From Aquibacillus kalidii (GTDB lineage: Bacteria; Bacillota; Bacilli; Bacillales; Amphibacillaceae): a DNA stretch of 64,000 nt. The position numbers and the translations under genes are program-made. Shown here piece by piece: positions 1 through 8,570 of this stretch; within the stretch, counting starts at the first letter, position 1; each line of letters opens with the position of its first letter. The stretch covers positions 18,421-82,420 of the forward strand of contig NZ_JACLZI010000064.1 of the NCBI RefSeq assembly GCF_014280935.1, given 5' to 3'. The notes under the pieces are model-generated. The model worked only from the letters and a program-made list of their open reading frames with translations, made no database searches and was not told the origin of the DNA.

Positions 1-1666
1 CTTCCTCATTTGAGACATACTTTATTAAAATAATAAATTCATCGCCACCCTGTCTAGCCACGACATCTTCACTATTTATGTGCATTTTAATTCGATTTCC
101 GATTTCTCTTAAAAGAGTGTCCCCGATAGCATGTCCTAATGTATCATTAATAACTTTAAAATGATCCAAATCAACAAATAAAACGGCAAGCTTTTTTTCA
201 GACATAGCTACTAACTCTACGGCGGAATTTAATTCTTTTTCAAAATATCTTCTATTCGGCAAATTTGTTAAAGGGTCGTGATTAGCTAGATACTTCTGAC
301 GTTCTTGGCTTAATTTGATTTCGCTAATGTCTTGCGCAATGCCGTACACACCTTCAACTTCATCACTTACAAATATAGGGATGTAAGTAATACTTAGATA
401 CCTAACATCCTTTTCACTATAAGGATAAGTAATGATATGGTGGCTAGATGATCCTTTTTTAGCTTGCAAGAAGCAATTCAATACTTCATATCTGGCCTCT
501 AAAGGAAAAATTGAACAAATAGATTTTTTGATCAATTTATCATGCGATACTCTTAGAAACTCTGTAGCCTTGTTATTAACAGTAATAAACTTCCCTTTTA
601 AATCCAATGAGAACACCGCATCTGTGTTATGTTCAAATAAAGAACGGTATCGTTGCTCATTAACCGATAACTTTTTCATTTGTTCTGTAGAAAGCGAGAG
701 CAATTTTTTGTTTTCCATTATCGCAAAAATTTGCCTACACAGTATCAGAACAATTGTAATAGAAGTACCTAACAGAACAGAGAATTCGGTGTTACCTAAC
801 ATAAAGATTATTAGTCCAATTACATAAACATACGGTAATAATATACGTAACAAGCTTCTATTTTCCACTATAAGCAACGATTGTTTTTCCAACATTTCTT
901 TCCTATTAAACTTTAACCGAATAAATCCTGCCAGTGCGAACAGAGTATAGGAAAGAAGATATAAAAGATCAATTAATCCCCAAGAATTATATCCCTCTTG
1001 AGATTGTATATATAGAAAAGCGGAGTCCGAAAGAGCTAAGACAAATAACCCAAGCGAAATATAAAGTTGACTATTCTTTACACGAGCATAGGTGCCGTCT
1101 AGATAAAATCCAACTGCTAACAGCAAGAGTAATAAATCTCCGATTGGATAGCCAATAGCCACCAACAAGTTTACTCCTGTAAATTCTGGGGATTGAATAA
1201 TTGGTTTCACAATAAAATAGTAGCTAAATGTAGAAGCTACTGCTATAACAATAGCTATATCAAGCATATATCTGAATATAGCTGAATTTTTCTTTTCGAT
1301 AATTATCTTATATGTAAACGCACTTAATAGGAAAAAGTAATTAAAATAATAAAACAGATCGGGTAACCCCGGGTATGGTACATTAACTTGTAAATATATT
1401 TCATATACATCCCATATAATTTCAGCTAAGAAATTACTAATGTTCCCAATAGAAATCAACAACCAAAAAGGTTTTTCAACTTTATCTACTTTTCGATAAG
1501 CCTTATAAAGCCAGATACTAGCTAGTAATGGTGAAAAAGAAAAAATAATCTCTATAATAAAAACAACAAAATCCATATCTAAGGTAAAGCGATAGAATCC
1601 TAAATACAAAAACAACAAGCTGATAAATAATATACATGTCGTTACAAAGGTTAGTTTGCTCCTCAT
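1..1666 (-). CDS. Membrane PAS-GGDEF diguanylate cyclase (3' end cut by window edge)
   Basis: Probable diguanylate cyclase making c-di-GMP from two GTP. Translating the minus strand from the ATG at 1664-1666, which follows a GGAGGGTGGAAC ribosome binding site, gives a series of N-terminal membrane segments. A PAS domain follows (starting near EQRYRSLFEHNTDAVFSLD), ending at VYGIAQDISEIK, and then a GGDEF domain with NHDPLTNLPNRR and VDLDHFKVINDTLGH. The intact motif RQGGDEF lies at about 39-57. The reading frame is still open at base 1, so the C-terminus and any EAL domain lie outside. The inhibitory I-site is degenerate (NSED instead of RxxD). It resembles the membrane GGDEF-EAL protein at 53319-55580 but has no c-di-GMP riboswitch in front. 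Function is inferred from motifs. Confidence 0.9.
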   Translation of the reverse strand, partial: MRSKLTFVTTCILFISLLFLYLGFYRFTLDMDFVVFIIEIIFSFSPLLASIWLYKAYRKVDKVEKPFWLLISIGNISNFLAEIIWDVYEIYLQVNVPYPGLPDLFYYFNYFFLLSAFTYKIIIEKKNSAIFRYMLDIAIVIAVASTFSYYFIVKPIIQSPEFTGVNLLVAIGYPIGDLLLLLLAVGFYLDGTYARVKNSQLYISLGLFVLALSDSAFLYIQSQEGYNSWGLIDLLYLLSYTLFALAGFIRLKFNRKEMLEKQSLLIVENRSLLRILLPYVYVIGLIIFMLGNTEFSVLLGTSITIVLILCRQIFAIMENKKLLSLSTEQMKKLSVNEQRYRSLFEHNTDAVFSLDLKGKFITVNNKATEFLRVSHDKLIKKSICSIFPLEARYEVLNCFLQAKKGSSSHHIITYPYSEKDVRYLSITYIPIFVSDEVEGVYGIAQDISEIKLSQERQKYLANHDPLTNLPNRRYFEKELNSAVELVAMSEKKLAVLFVDLDHFKVINDTLGHAIGDTLLREIGNRIKMHINSEDVVARQGGDEFIILIKYVSNEE

Positions 1667-1708
1667 GTTCCACCCTCCATGCCCACCAACAAATTGTTAT
1701 ACCTTTGC

Positions 1709-1747
1709 AAAAAAACTTCCCTACTATACAAGGAAAGGGAAGTTTTT
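1709..1747 (-). terminator. Intrinsic terminator after the PrmA-like gene
   Basis: On the minus strand a stem pairs AAAAACTTCCCT with AGGGAAGTTTTT and is followed by a U run. It lies about 140 bases past the methyltransferase stop and about 45 bases before the GGDEF start. It most simply ends the topB transcript, although it could also act as an attenuator for the GGDEF gene. The flanking A run makes it potentially bidirectional. Confidence 0.75.
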
Positions 1748-1884
1748 ATCGGATAACACAGTTATGGAAACTTAATAGGATTTGTCTTGTAAATGGTTAA
1801 AACTATAAACTAGTTCTTATTTACTATATTACCATATCACAAAAGAATATCCTATCCTAATTTTACAAACTTGTATATTCTCTA

Positions 1885-2775
1885 TTACAGCTTTTGAAAC
1901 TGAAAAGTTACCCATTCATTTGTTTGGATTTCCGTTACTACTTCAAAACCATTTGACTCGAACTTTTTTATAACCTCTTCTTTATTCCATTCAACAATCC
2001 CGGATATAAGAAAGTTTGAGGATTTTTCTAGCAGGCTATTATGTCTATTTAAAATTTGAATCGTCTCATCCGCGCCTATATTAATGATAACGAAATCGTA
2101 TTTTTCCGTTATAAAATTATCACTGTGGAGTAGATCTGCTTGTATCACATCAATCTTCGACACTATAGAATTTAACTTAATGTTGTGCATAACTTCTCTT
2201 CTAACTGGCTGATAATCAATTGCAGTTACTAATTTTGCTTTTTTTAAGGCTGCAGCTACGGTTAATAAACCAGAACCAGTACCCAAATCTAAGACTGATT
2301 GCCCCTCTAAATTTTTAGATAGAATCACCCGTAAACAATTTTGAGTAGTTTCATGTAAACCAGTTCCAAAAGCAGCTTGTGGTTCAAAATTTAATACATT
2401 TTTATTAGAATAATTATTTCTGTTTTTCTCTGAATAACAAATAATCCAACCATTTCCTAAATCAAGATCTTGGAAGTCCGGTTCCCAATTGGAATCTTCC
2501 ACTTTTCTTATGGTTATCTCTTCTTTTTTTATTTTTAACGCTTCTGCAATTAACTGTAAATAGGACTGAGGTAGGTCATCTACCAAGGTGTCTTCGGCGA
2601 AAATTTTTAAATCCAAGGTGTCTGTCTCGACCTCTTTGTAATCATAGCCATTCTTTACACGTACTACTTTTATCTTAGGCTCATAAAAATGTTGATAAAT
2701 CTCATTCATGTTCAATAACTCTATCGCCATATCAATATCATTTTGTAATATTTCTACCTTAAACTCATACAACAC
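1885..2775 (-). CDS. PrmA-family SAM-dependent methyltransferase (ribosomal protein L11 methyltransferase-like)
   Basis: Class I SAM methyltransferase of the PrmA family, which trimethylates ribosomal protein L11. Residues 135-144 carry the family motif AFGTGLHETT and 161-170 the SAM-binding motif I VLDLGTGSGL. Residues 1-120 form a divergent N-terminal domain. At 296 residues it is slightly shorter than the usual PrmA. Bacillaceae normally keep prmA beside dnaJ, so this may be a second copy with another substrate; I cannot tell from this window. The gene starts 6 bases after topB and is probably co-transcribed with it. The GTG at 2775 sits almost on top of the AAGGAGAC ribosome binding site; the TTG two codon positions on (2772) has better spacing. 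Confidence 0.85.
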   Translation of the reverse strand: MLYEFKVEILQNDIDMAIELLNMNEIYQHFYEPKIKVVRVKNGYDYKEVETDTLDLKIFAEDTLVDDLPQSYLQLIAEALKIKKEEITIRKVEDSNWEPDFQDLDLGNGWIICYSEKNRNNYSNKNVLNFEPQAAFGTGLHETTQNCLRVILSKNLEGQSVLDLGTGSGLLTVAAALKKAKLVTAIDYQPVRREVMHNIKLNSIVSKIDVIQADLLHSDNFITEKYDFVIINIGADETIQILNRHNSLLEKSSNFLISGIVEWNKEEVIKKFESNGFEVVTEIQTNEWVTFQFQKL

Positions 2776-2781
2776 GTCTCC

Positions 2782-4953
2782 TTACGCCCCTTCTGGTTTG
2801 TGAAAGTCCATTTTCCAACTGAAATATGGATTCTCAGAATTCTTTTGATAACGAAGATATGCATTAAATTTCTTACCCTTCTTGCTTGTCAGCCCTTTAA
2901 CAAAAACCACATTATTTTTTAACAGGGTTTTTACCATTGTTTTGGAAGCTTTCTTTTTCATTGTGGCAAGGAATTTATCATTTTTCCATATCACAAAGGT
3001 ACAACCTTTTTTCCAATTACTACATCCAAATCCCTTTGTTCCTTCTATAATATTACCTCCACATTGTGGACACTTGCCTAGGATCTCTCGAGTCTTTGGG
3101 CTTTGATCAACTTTGTTTATTTTTATGTCTACATCATCTTTTATAAACGCCACTGACTTTGTAGTAAACTGAAAGACAAATTCTAAAAAAGATTCTCTTT
3201 TCACCTTATTTTTCTCTATATCAGATAAACTCTTTTCTAATCGACCAGTAAATTGAAGATCAAACAATTCTTTCACTGGAAAAGTCTCTACTAACTTTTG
3301 TCCAAGTTCTGTCGCTAGTAAATATTTACCCTCGAAAGTTATATATCCAATATTCTTCAATTTCTTAATAGTTTCAGCTCGCGTTGCCGGCGTACCAATA
3401 CTAAAACCAGATAGAATAGATCCTACGAACTCTTCACTATCATCCTCTTTATAGTTTTTACCACAAGTTTCCATTATCCGTAATAGTGTTTTTTCAGTAT
3501 GATGTTTTGGCGGTTTCGTCACATAATCCGTAAGTTCGGACTTCGTCACATGAACCTTTTCATGTTGACTAAGAGAAGGTAGTAATACATCTTTACTTTG
3601 GTAATCTTCGACTTTTTTCCACCCTTTTACAAGTTGTACCTTGCCCTTTGATACAAAGCCACCCTTTATATTCTCATTTGAAACTTTTATTAATAGCCTT
3701 GTTTCTTCGTATTCTGCAACAGGCATAAACTGCATAATCAACCTATTTTTAATAGCCTCATAAACTATCTTTTGATCAGGAGTTAAACTTCTAGGCTTTA
3801 TGTAGGTTGGTATAATGGCACTGTGACTTTCTACTTTAGCATTATTAAAAACCCGTTTTGATTTCGTAAATCGGATTTCATCTTTATAGGGTAATCCCTC
3901 CGTAATAACGTCTAATACCTTTGCAGTTTTCCCTACTAAACTTTCCTCTAAAGCCATACTTGCCGTTCGTGGATAAGTTATTAACTTTTTTTCATACAAG
4001 GATTGTGCAACCTTTAAAACCTTATCAGAAGTCCACCCTTTATATCGATTGGTGATATATCCCTGTAAATTTGATAAATTAAATAGCAACGGTGGAAATT
4101 CCTTTTTCTTTTCTACATGCTTATCCATTATAGAGGCTTGTTTTCCAACAAGTTGACGTTGAACATCCTCTAACAGTTGCCTTACTTTAAATTTATCTTG
4201 CTTCTCTTCCACATAAGTACCTTCAAATGTTTCGTTACCCTCCGTCTGAAAGGTCGCAACGAGTTTATAATAATCTTCAGGTACAAATTGTTTAATTTCC
4301 TTGTCCCGATCATAAATGATTTTAAGTGTTGGTAACAGAACACGACCGATATTAAGTGCCTTGCCTCTTCCTTGTTGGTACTTTAGTGTAGCTACAGAAG
4401 TTAAATTAATTCCAATTACCCAATCGGCCCACTGTCTACTAAGCCCTGCATCGCTAAGAGGTCTCATTTTTTCATTCGGACACAACCTTTCAAGACCTTG
4501 GAGTACTTCTTGCTGCGTCCATTCATTCAATAATAAACGGTACACTCTTTTATTTGGATTAAGCTCATTGATAATACTATCGCCTATTAATTGTCCTTCT
4601 CTATCGTAATCACATGCAGAGATAATTGCCTCCACATCTTTCCTATTCATAAGATAGCCAATTGTTTTTAATTGTTTATTAGCCCCCATGTCTTTAGCAC
4701 CTTTTCGACGGGGGTTGCTTTTAACCTTATATTTAAATTGACTTGGTATGAATGGAAAATTATCCATTTTCCATTTAGCGTACTTAGAGTCATAGTCTTT
4801 CGCATCATACAACTCAAGTAAATGTCCGAAGGCCCAAGTAATAATATAGTTATCTCCTTCTAGATAACCATCACCTTTTGACGTTATTTTCAATGCTTCT
4901 GCTATATTTTTGGCGACTGAAGGTTTTTCTGCAATAATTAATGTTTTACTCAT
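2782..4953 (-). CDS. topB: DNA topoisomerase III
   Basis: Type IA topoisomerase that decatenates and relaxes negatively supercoiled DNA by single-strand passage. The N-terminal Toprim domain starts TLIIAEKPSVAKNIAEAL and carries the acidic metal-binding motif DYDREG at residues 115-120. The catalytic tyrosine is Y327 in LITYPRTAS. A C-terminal zinc-ribbon-like segment (CPQCGG followed by CSNWKKGC, roughly residues 635-660) is typical of TopB. At 723 residues it has the length of Bacillus TopB. The PrmA-like methyltransferase follows directly. The start ATG is preceded by AAAGGAGG. Confidence 0.96.
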   Translation of the reverse strand: MSKTLIIAEKPSVAKNIAEALKITSKGDGYLEGDNYIITWAFGHLLELYDAKDYDSKYAKWKMDNFPFIPSQFKYKVKSNPRRKGAKDMGANKQLKTIGYLMNRKDVEAIISACDYDREGQLIGDSIINELNPNKRVYRLLLNEWTQQEVLQGLERLCPNEKMRPLSDAGLSRQWADWVIGINLTSVATLKYQQGRGKALNIGRVLLPTLKIIYDRDKEIKQFVPEDYYKLVATFQTEGNETFEGTYVEEKQDKFKVRQLLEDVQRQLVGKQASIMDKHVEKKKEFPPLLFNLSNLQGYITNRYKGWTSDKVLKVAQSLYEKKLITYPRTASMALEESLVGKTAKVLDVITEGLPYKDEIRFTKSKRVFNNAKVESHSAIIPTYIKPRSLTPDQKIVYEAIKNRLIMQFMPVAEYEETRLLIKVSNENIKGGFVSKGKVQLVKGWKKVEDYQSKDVLLPSLSQHEKVHVTKSELTDYVTKPPKHHTEKTLLRIMETCGKNYKEDDSEEFVGSILSGFSIGTPATRAETIKKLKNIGYITFEGKYLLATELGQKLVETFPVKELFDLQFTGRLEKSLSDIEKNKVKRESFLEFVFQFTTKSVAFIKDDVDIKINKVDQSPKTREILGKCPQCGGNIIEGTKGFGCSNWKKGCTFVIWKNDKFLATMKKKASKTMVKTLLKNNVVFVKGLTSKKGKKFNAYLRYQKNSENPYFSWKMDFHKPEGA

Positions 4954-5094
4954 AGGTACGCCTCCTTTAATACCTTTATTAGTAAATCAAAAGTTGTCTC
5001 AAATGGCAATGTTTTTTCTTCCTCTATTACAATGTTCTTTTGCTCACCTTACTCACAAAATCAACCATATTTCTTTGTGAGTTGTTTTATAAAT

Positions 5095-5515
5095 AATGCG
5101 GTGAATGCTATCCAACAGTCACACCTATATTCACAAGTTCAAGACCATGCGCTAACAGATCAACGAGCATTTTCAAACTGTATGCATCAATAATTCCCAA
5201 AAAACTAATAGGAGTTTACTATCCCTTAATTAATTGATGTAGGTTATTTTAAGTATCTCAATGACAATATTGGGTATTTTATAGGAACTGATGTGTTAGT
5301 GATTCTTACAAATGTGGTTAATGACTCGATCAGGAAAGATGATATCTCTTTTAGGTTGGCGAAGAGGAATTTGCCGTTCTAATTACCAAGTTCAACTCAA
5401 AAGCAAACAAATTTGATAGCAGAACGAATTAGGTATAATGTGGAAACTCAGAAATTTAGAATGGATTCTATCAGTCTGGTGAAAAGGTGACGATTAATAG
5501 GATCAATATTTACGT
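5095..5515 (+). pseudogene. Decayed GGDEF (diguanylate cyclase) gene remnant
   Basis: No intact reading frame exists here, but joined plus-strand frames spell a GGDEF domain. QVQDHALTD and QRAFSN match the (D)ALTGLxNRRAF start of the domain. IDVGYFKYLNDNIGYFIG (5233 onward) matches the DxDxFKxxNDxxGHxxGD motif. RLGEEEFAVLITKF near 5352 matches GGEEF once a missing base is restored. LIAERIRYNVETQKF near 5413 matches the AERIRxxVE helix, and SGEKVTI follows. At least four frameshifts plus a damaged signature (GGEEF to GEEEF) show it is dead. The stretch from 5515 to about 5756 has further broken coding-like pieces that I cannot assign. Confidence 0.75.
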
Positions 5516-5774
5516 AACAGCTAATAAAACAAAATATTATTTACTAATAAAAGATTTCCAACTTCCTTCCCTCGAATTACTACTAGACCAAGGAAAAATT
5601 TTTGAAAAACATATTTTAAAATCCGTGTGTACAAGCTAATCCCCCGCAGACAATAGGAGAAATAGCAGAGGATGTATTTAAGCAAATCCGTGTTGGACGG
5701 TACGAACAAACAAGTAGCATTCACCGAAGTCTCATCTTATTTAGGCTTCGGTTTGAACGCTTTTACAAATAGAA

Positions 5775-5981
5775 CTATTTTATTATTGTAATCCACCACA
5801 TATAGAGACTTAAAAATACAGCAACACCGAGAATAGCATTTTTGAATCCATAGGATATGGGAATAAACTTAAGAATTACCACAACTACACCTCCGGTAAT
5901 AAGCATATATATAAGCGCATATAGCAGCATTCCTAGTAAATTATCCACTGGTAGTTTCATTGCATCTGTTATTACATCCAT
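5775..5981 (-). CDS. Small two-helix membrane protein, unknown function
   Basis: About 68 residues with two hydrophobic segments: LGMLLYALIYMLITGGVVVV and, nearer the C-terminus, AILGVAVFLSLYMWWI. I do not recognise a family. The start was moved two codons inward: the ATG at 5981 lies 8 bases after a GAGGTG ribosome binding site, whereas the ATG at 5987 is only about 2 bases away. It stands alone, upstream of the divergent small gene at 6136 and beside the decayed GGDEF gene. Confidence 0.65.
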   Translation of the reverse strand: MDVITDAMKLPVDNLLGMLLYALIYMLITGGVVVVILKFIPISYGFKNAILGVAVFLSLYMWWITIIK

Positions 5982-6135
5982 GTTCATTGCACCTCATTAT
6001 TTTATTTAGCTACTATCTATCATTTTATATAATCTTATAGAATTTTCCAATTATTTTTTTATGCATCAATCTTGAATAAACAGGTAGCTATTTTAATAAA
6101 ATGAGAGTAACAATATACTAGGGGAGCGAAATAAT

Positions 6136-6300
6136 ATGGAATTAGAGGAATTGGAATACTTGTTAACCTATAATGCAAGTAATTATGAATGGTTTGCTTC
6201 TGAAGAAGAATTGGTCTCTTTTATAAAGGAACATGATATAACTTCCTATGAGGCCTGGCACATTCCAGAAGCTTTTGAAATTGAGATAGAACTAGATTAA
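6136..6300 (+). CDS. Acidic 54-residue protein, unknown function
   Basis: Short gene starting MELEELEYLLTYNASNYEWF and ending EAFEIEIELD. It has a GGGGAG ribosome binding site 9-10 bases before the ATG and a clear intrinsic terminator immediately after the stop, which together support a real monocistronic gene. The protein is strongly acidic with no membrane segment. No family is recognised. Confidence 0.65.
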   Translation: MELEELEYLLTYNASNYEWFASEEELVSFIKEHDITSYEAWHIPEAFEIEIELD

Positions 6301-6318
6301 TTGAAAATTTAATGGTGA

Positions 6319-6347
6319 AAGAAGCTTGATTGTATCAAGCTTCTTTT
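6319..6347 (+). terminator. Intrinsic terminator after the 54-residue gene
   Basis: Perfect stem GAAGCTTGAT / ATCAAGCTTC with a TGT loop, followed by TTTTC, starting about 20 bases after the stop codon of the gene at 6136-6300. The stem is flanked by AAA on its left, so it may also stop minus-strand transcription. Confidence 0.85.
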
Positions 6348-6367
6348 CTATTAAGTATAGTGAATAA

Positions 6368-7204
6368 TTATTTACTTTGCGTTGTGACAGGTCTAGGGAA
6401 CTCATCTATCTTATTTTTCCCATCTAATTCTTTATTCTTATTAGCTAAATAAGTTAACCAATAAGCCCCTGCTACAAACATACTTCCTCCTACTGCATTA
6501 CCAAGAAATACTGGTACAAAGTTTTCTAAGTATTCTATCCAGGTAAAATACCCTGCAAAGATTGCAGCTGGAATCAAAAACATGTTGGCGACAACGTGTT
6601 GAAATCCAATTGCAACAAAAGCCATTGTTGGGAACCAAATCCCTAACACTTTTCCACTCATATCTTTAGCACCGTAACTTAACCATACTGCAGATGCCAC
6701 TAGCCAGTTACAACCGATCCCCGAGACAAATGCCTGGACGAAACTAGCTTCTATTTTATGTTCTGCAAGGGATATCGTTTGAGTTAAATATAAGCGTGTT
6801 TCGGTTAAACCTACTACATGCCCAAAAAAATAAGCAACAAATATTGCGCCTGCAAAGTTACTCATTGTGATAATACTTATGTTTTTCAATAATTGTATCG
6901 TACTTATTCTATTGGCCATCCTAGATAACGGGACTGCCATCATATTACCAGTTAACAGTTCTCCGCCAGCCATTAAGGTTAGAATTAATCCTAAGGGGAA
7001 TAGCGCTGCCCCTATAAAGGAAGTAAAACTTCCCCACTCACTTGGCATGGAAGCCGTAACTCTGATATAAAGCAAAAATCCTAGAGCAATAAATGCTCCT
7101 GCTTCAAACCCAAGTATAGTCGATTGGACAATCGACAGGTTGGCTTTCTTATAACCAGATGTCACAGTATAACTTGCAATTTCCTGTGGACTATAAAAGC
7201 CCAT
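6368..7204 (-). CDS. Formate/nitrite transporter (FNT) family channel, YwcJ-like
   Basis: FNT-family channel of about 278 residues with six predicted membrane helices, moving formate, nitrite or related small monovalent anions. Family features include the N-terminal YSPQEIASYTV stretch, the GAALFPLGLILTLMAGGELLTGN region and GIGCNWLVASAVWLSYGAKD. I set the start at the ATG at 7204, because AAAGGATC lies 8-9 bases before it; an upstream TTG at 7222 overlaps that ribosome binding site. The promoter region holds a 13-bp inverted repeat with a TGTG-N8-CACA core, which fits the redox repressor Rex. In B. subtilis the FNT gene ywcJ belongs to the Rex regulon. There are no formate or nitrite enzyme genes nearby. 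Confidence 0.92.
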   Translation of the reverse strand: MGFYSPQEIASYTVTSGYKKANLSIVQSTILGFEAGAFIALGFLLYIRVTASMPSEWGSFTSFIGAALFPLGLILTLMAGGELLTGNMMAVPLSRMANRISTIQLLKNISIITMSNFAGAIFVAYFFGHVVGLTETRLYLTQTISLAEHKIEASFVQAFVSGIGCNWLVASAVWLSYGAKDMSGKVLGIWFPTMAFVAIGFQHVVANMFLIPAAIFAGYFTWIEYLENFVPVFLGNAVGGSMFVAGAYWLTYLANKNKELDGKNKIDEFPRPVTTQSK

Positions 7205-7225
7205 AAAATCAGATCCTTTCAAAAA

Positions 7226-7259
7226 ATAATATTATGTGAAATAGTACACATAATATTAT
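7226..7259. promoter_or_regulatory. Rex-like operator before the FNT gene
   Basis: Perfect 13-bp inverted repeat: ATAATATTATGTG, an 8-base spacer, then CACATAATATTAT. The core is TGTG-N8-CACA, the geometry of Rex sites (TTGTGAAnnnnTTCACAA), and the minus-strand reading contains TTTCACA. A minus-strand TATAAT (-10) overlaps its distal end at 7255-7260, so a bound repressor would block the promoter of the FNT gene. An identically spaced core lies at the cydA promoter. Confidence 0.7.
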
Positions 7260-7371
7260 ACTCTTTATTAAACTAGTTACACGTGAACAAATTATGAATT
7301 TTCTTACAAAGGACATCCTAATTTACTGTATATTGATATGATAAAGAAGTAACAGGATAGGAGGAATTTTA

Positions 7372-7698
7372 TTGTTTAGTAACCAAATTGCTATAAAATT
7401 AGAAATTACTGCAAGGAGAGCATTAAATATACAACAAAAAAGTGGAATGGCTTCTGTCATTTCAACAGAATTCATTGAAAACGAACGCGGAGCTTTTACC
7501 GTACTTTGTGCAGCACTTGCCCCTTACTATCTTCATGCGACCAAGGTAGAAAGGGCTCCACTGGATGATTTTATTGAGAGATATAAACATTTACGAAACT
7601 GTAGTAATGAGGAATATTTTAAGGGAACAGATCGCGCTTCAGAGGAATTGAGAATATTATTAGACAACTTAGGTGTTCAAAACTATGACAATTTTTAA
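7372..7698 (+). CDS. Conserved Bacillaceae-type hypothetical protein, 108 residues
   Basis: Soluble protein beginning with a TTG start; AGGAGG ends 7 bases before it and no ATG offers a better position. The first half (FSNQIAIKLEITARRALN) looks helical, and the rest has a few aromatics and one cysteine (VLCAAL). No domain is recognised. It is monocistronic, closed by a hairpin that also ends the converging small gene. Confidence 0.7.
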   Translation: MFSNQIAIKLEITARRALNIQQKSGMASVISTEFIENERGAFTVLCAALAPYYLHATKVERAPLDDFIERYKHLRNCSNEEYFKGTDRASEELRILLDNLGVQNYDNF

Positions 7699-7706
7699 CT
7701 TACTGT

Positions 7707-7734
7707 AAAAGGAGCGTCTATAGACACTCCTTTT
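7707..7734. terminator. Bidirectional terminator between converging genes
   Basis: AAAAGGAG..GTCTA pairs with TAGAC..CTCCTTTT, with A and T runs on the two flanks. It lies between the stop of the plus-strand gene at 7698 and the stop of the minus-strand gene at 7743, so it can serve both. Confidence 0.8.
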
Positions 7735-7742
7735 ATGAACAG

Positions 7743-7892
7743 TTATTTTTCTTCTTCCTCATTAATGCCGAATTGTACTTTTGGATTGTTAGACATCTCT
7801 ATATCGACACCAGTTGCATTCTTAAGATTGGCAGGCGTTTGAGGAAGCCTGTTTTTGTTATTTTTGTGTTGACGATGTTCATCTCTACCCAT
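7743..7892 (-). CDS. Small hydrophilic protein, YfhD-like
   Basis: 49-residue protein starting MGRDEHRQHKNNKNRLPQTP and ending FGINEEEEK. The basic N-terminus, the LPQTP stretch, a GVD(V/I)E segment and an acidic tail resemble the small YfhD-type proteins of Bacillaceae; I am not certain of the family. The ATG at 7892 is preceded by GGAAGGTGG at a good distance; an in-frame ATG at 7898 is too close to that site. Confidence 0.6.
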   Translation of the reverse strand: MGRDEHRQHKNNKNRLPQTPANLKNATGVDIEMSNNPKVQFGINEEEEK

Positions 7893-7995
7893 GATCATCC
7901 ACCTTCCCTAAATCATCTTAACAATATTAGTATGAAATATTATTAGTGATTTCATGTGTATAACCATAGAAATTCAAGATGGAAAATAATTCAAA

Positions 7996-8478
7996 CTAGC
8001 CGCAAACATTGTTCTTTCCATCTAGTGTCTCTAAATATTTAACCCACTTATAATAAAATAACACGATCAACAATAAAAATGGATCTAAGACGGCTGAATA
8101 TCCTAAATTCCACCAACCGTAATGAAAATAGCCGAAAGGTTGAGGAAGCAAAGCAATTAACTCATACAGAAGTAGTGATATAACCCACCCTCCTATATAT
8201 GCTATTTGCTTTAATAAGGAAGACTTAAGCGGGAACCAATTTATGTACAAAACATTTACTGGGGGTATTAATATCGTTAGATTTAGTAACGAAATCCAAT
8301 CCACATCCTTAGTGAAATACCAATATCCCAAATACTTAAGATCAATATAAATATCAACTAGTGTATTTAAAGCAATAGTAAATGTCCAAATATGAACCAT
8401 TTGGTTTCTAGTCAGATTGTCATTATTTAGATACGCTAACAAATTAAACACTATTATCGATAGAATAAGTCCAATCAT
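7996..8478 (-). CDS. CBO0543-like multi-helix membrane protein
   Basis: 160-residue protein with about five hydrophobic helices. Central features (TLVDIYIDLKYLGYWYF, then VDWISLLNLTILIPPVNVLY and INWFP) match the pattern of the CBO0543 family of Bacilli and Clostridia membrane proteins, which have no known function. It is flanked by short intergenic gaps and seems monocistronic. Confidence 0.7.
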   Translation of the reverse strand: MIGLILSIIVFNLLAYLNNDNLTRNQMVHIWTFTIALNTLVDIYIDLKYLGYWYFTKDVDWISLLNLTILIPPVNVLYINWFPLKSSLLKQIAYIGGWVISLLLYELIALLPQPFGYFHYGWWNLGYSAVLDPFLLLIVLFYYKWVKYLETLDGKNNVCG

Positions 8479-8570
8479 ATAAAACGCTTCCCTTTTTTTT
8501 AGTATTGTCCCCTCCCTCTTTAAATGTACTTATTCACACAGTAAAAACATTCCGTCTAAAAAACGGTTGT

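Noticed and set aside
1709..1747. Riboswitch-controlled attenuator for the left-edge GGDEF gene
   Set aside because: No aptamer (GGACGCAAAG or other known core) precedes the hairpin; it is explained as the end of the topB transcript.
5521..5724. 67-codon open frame on the minus strand
   Set aside because: It runs against the decayed GGDEF remnant and shows no start signals.
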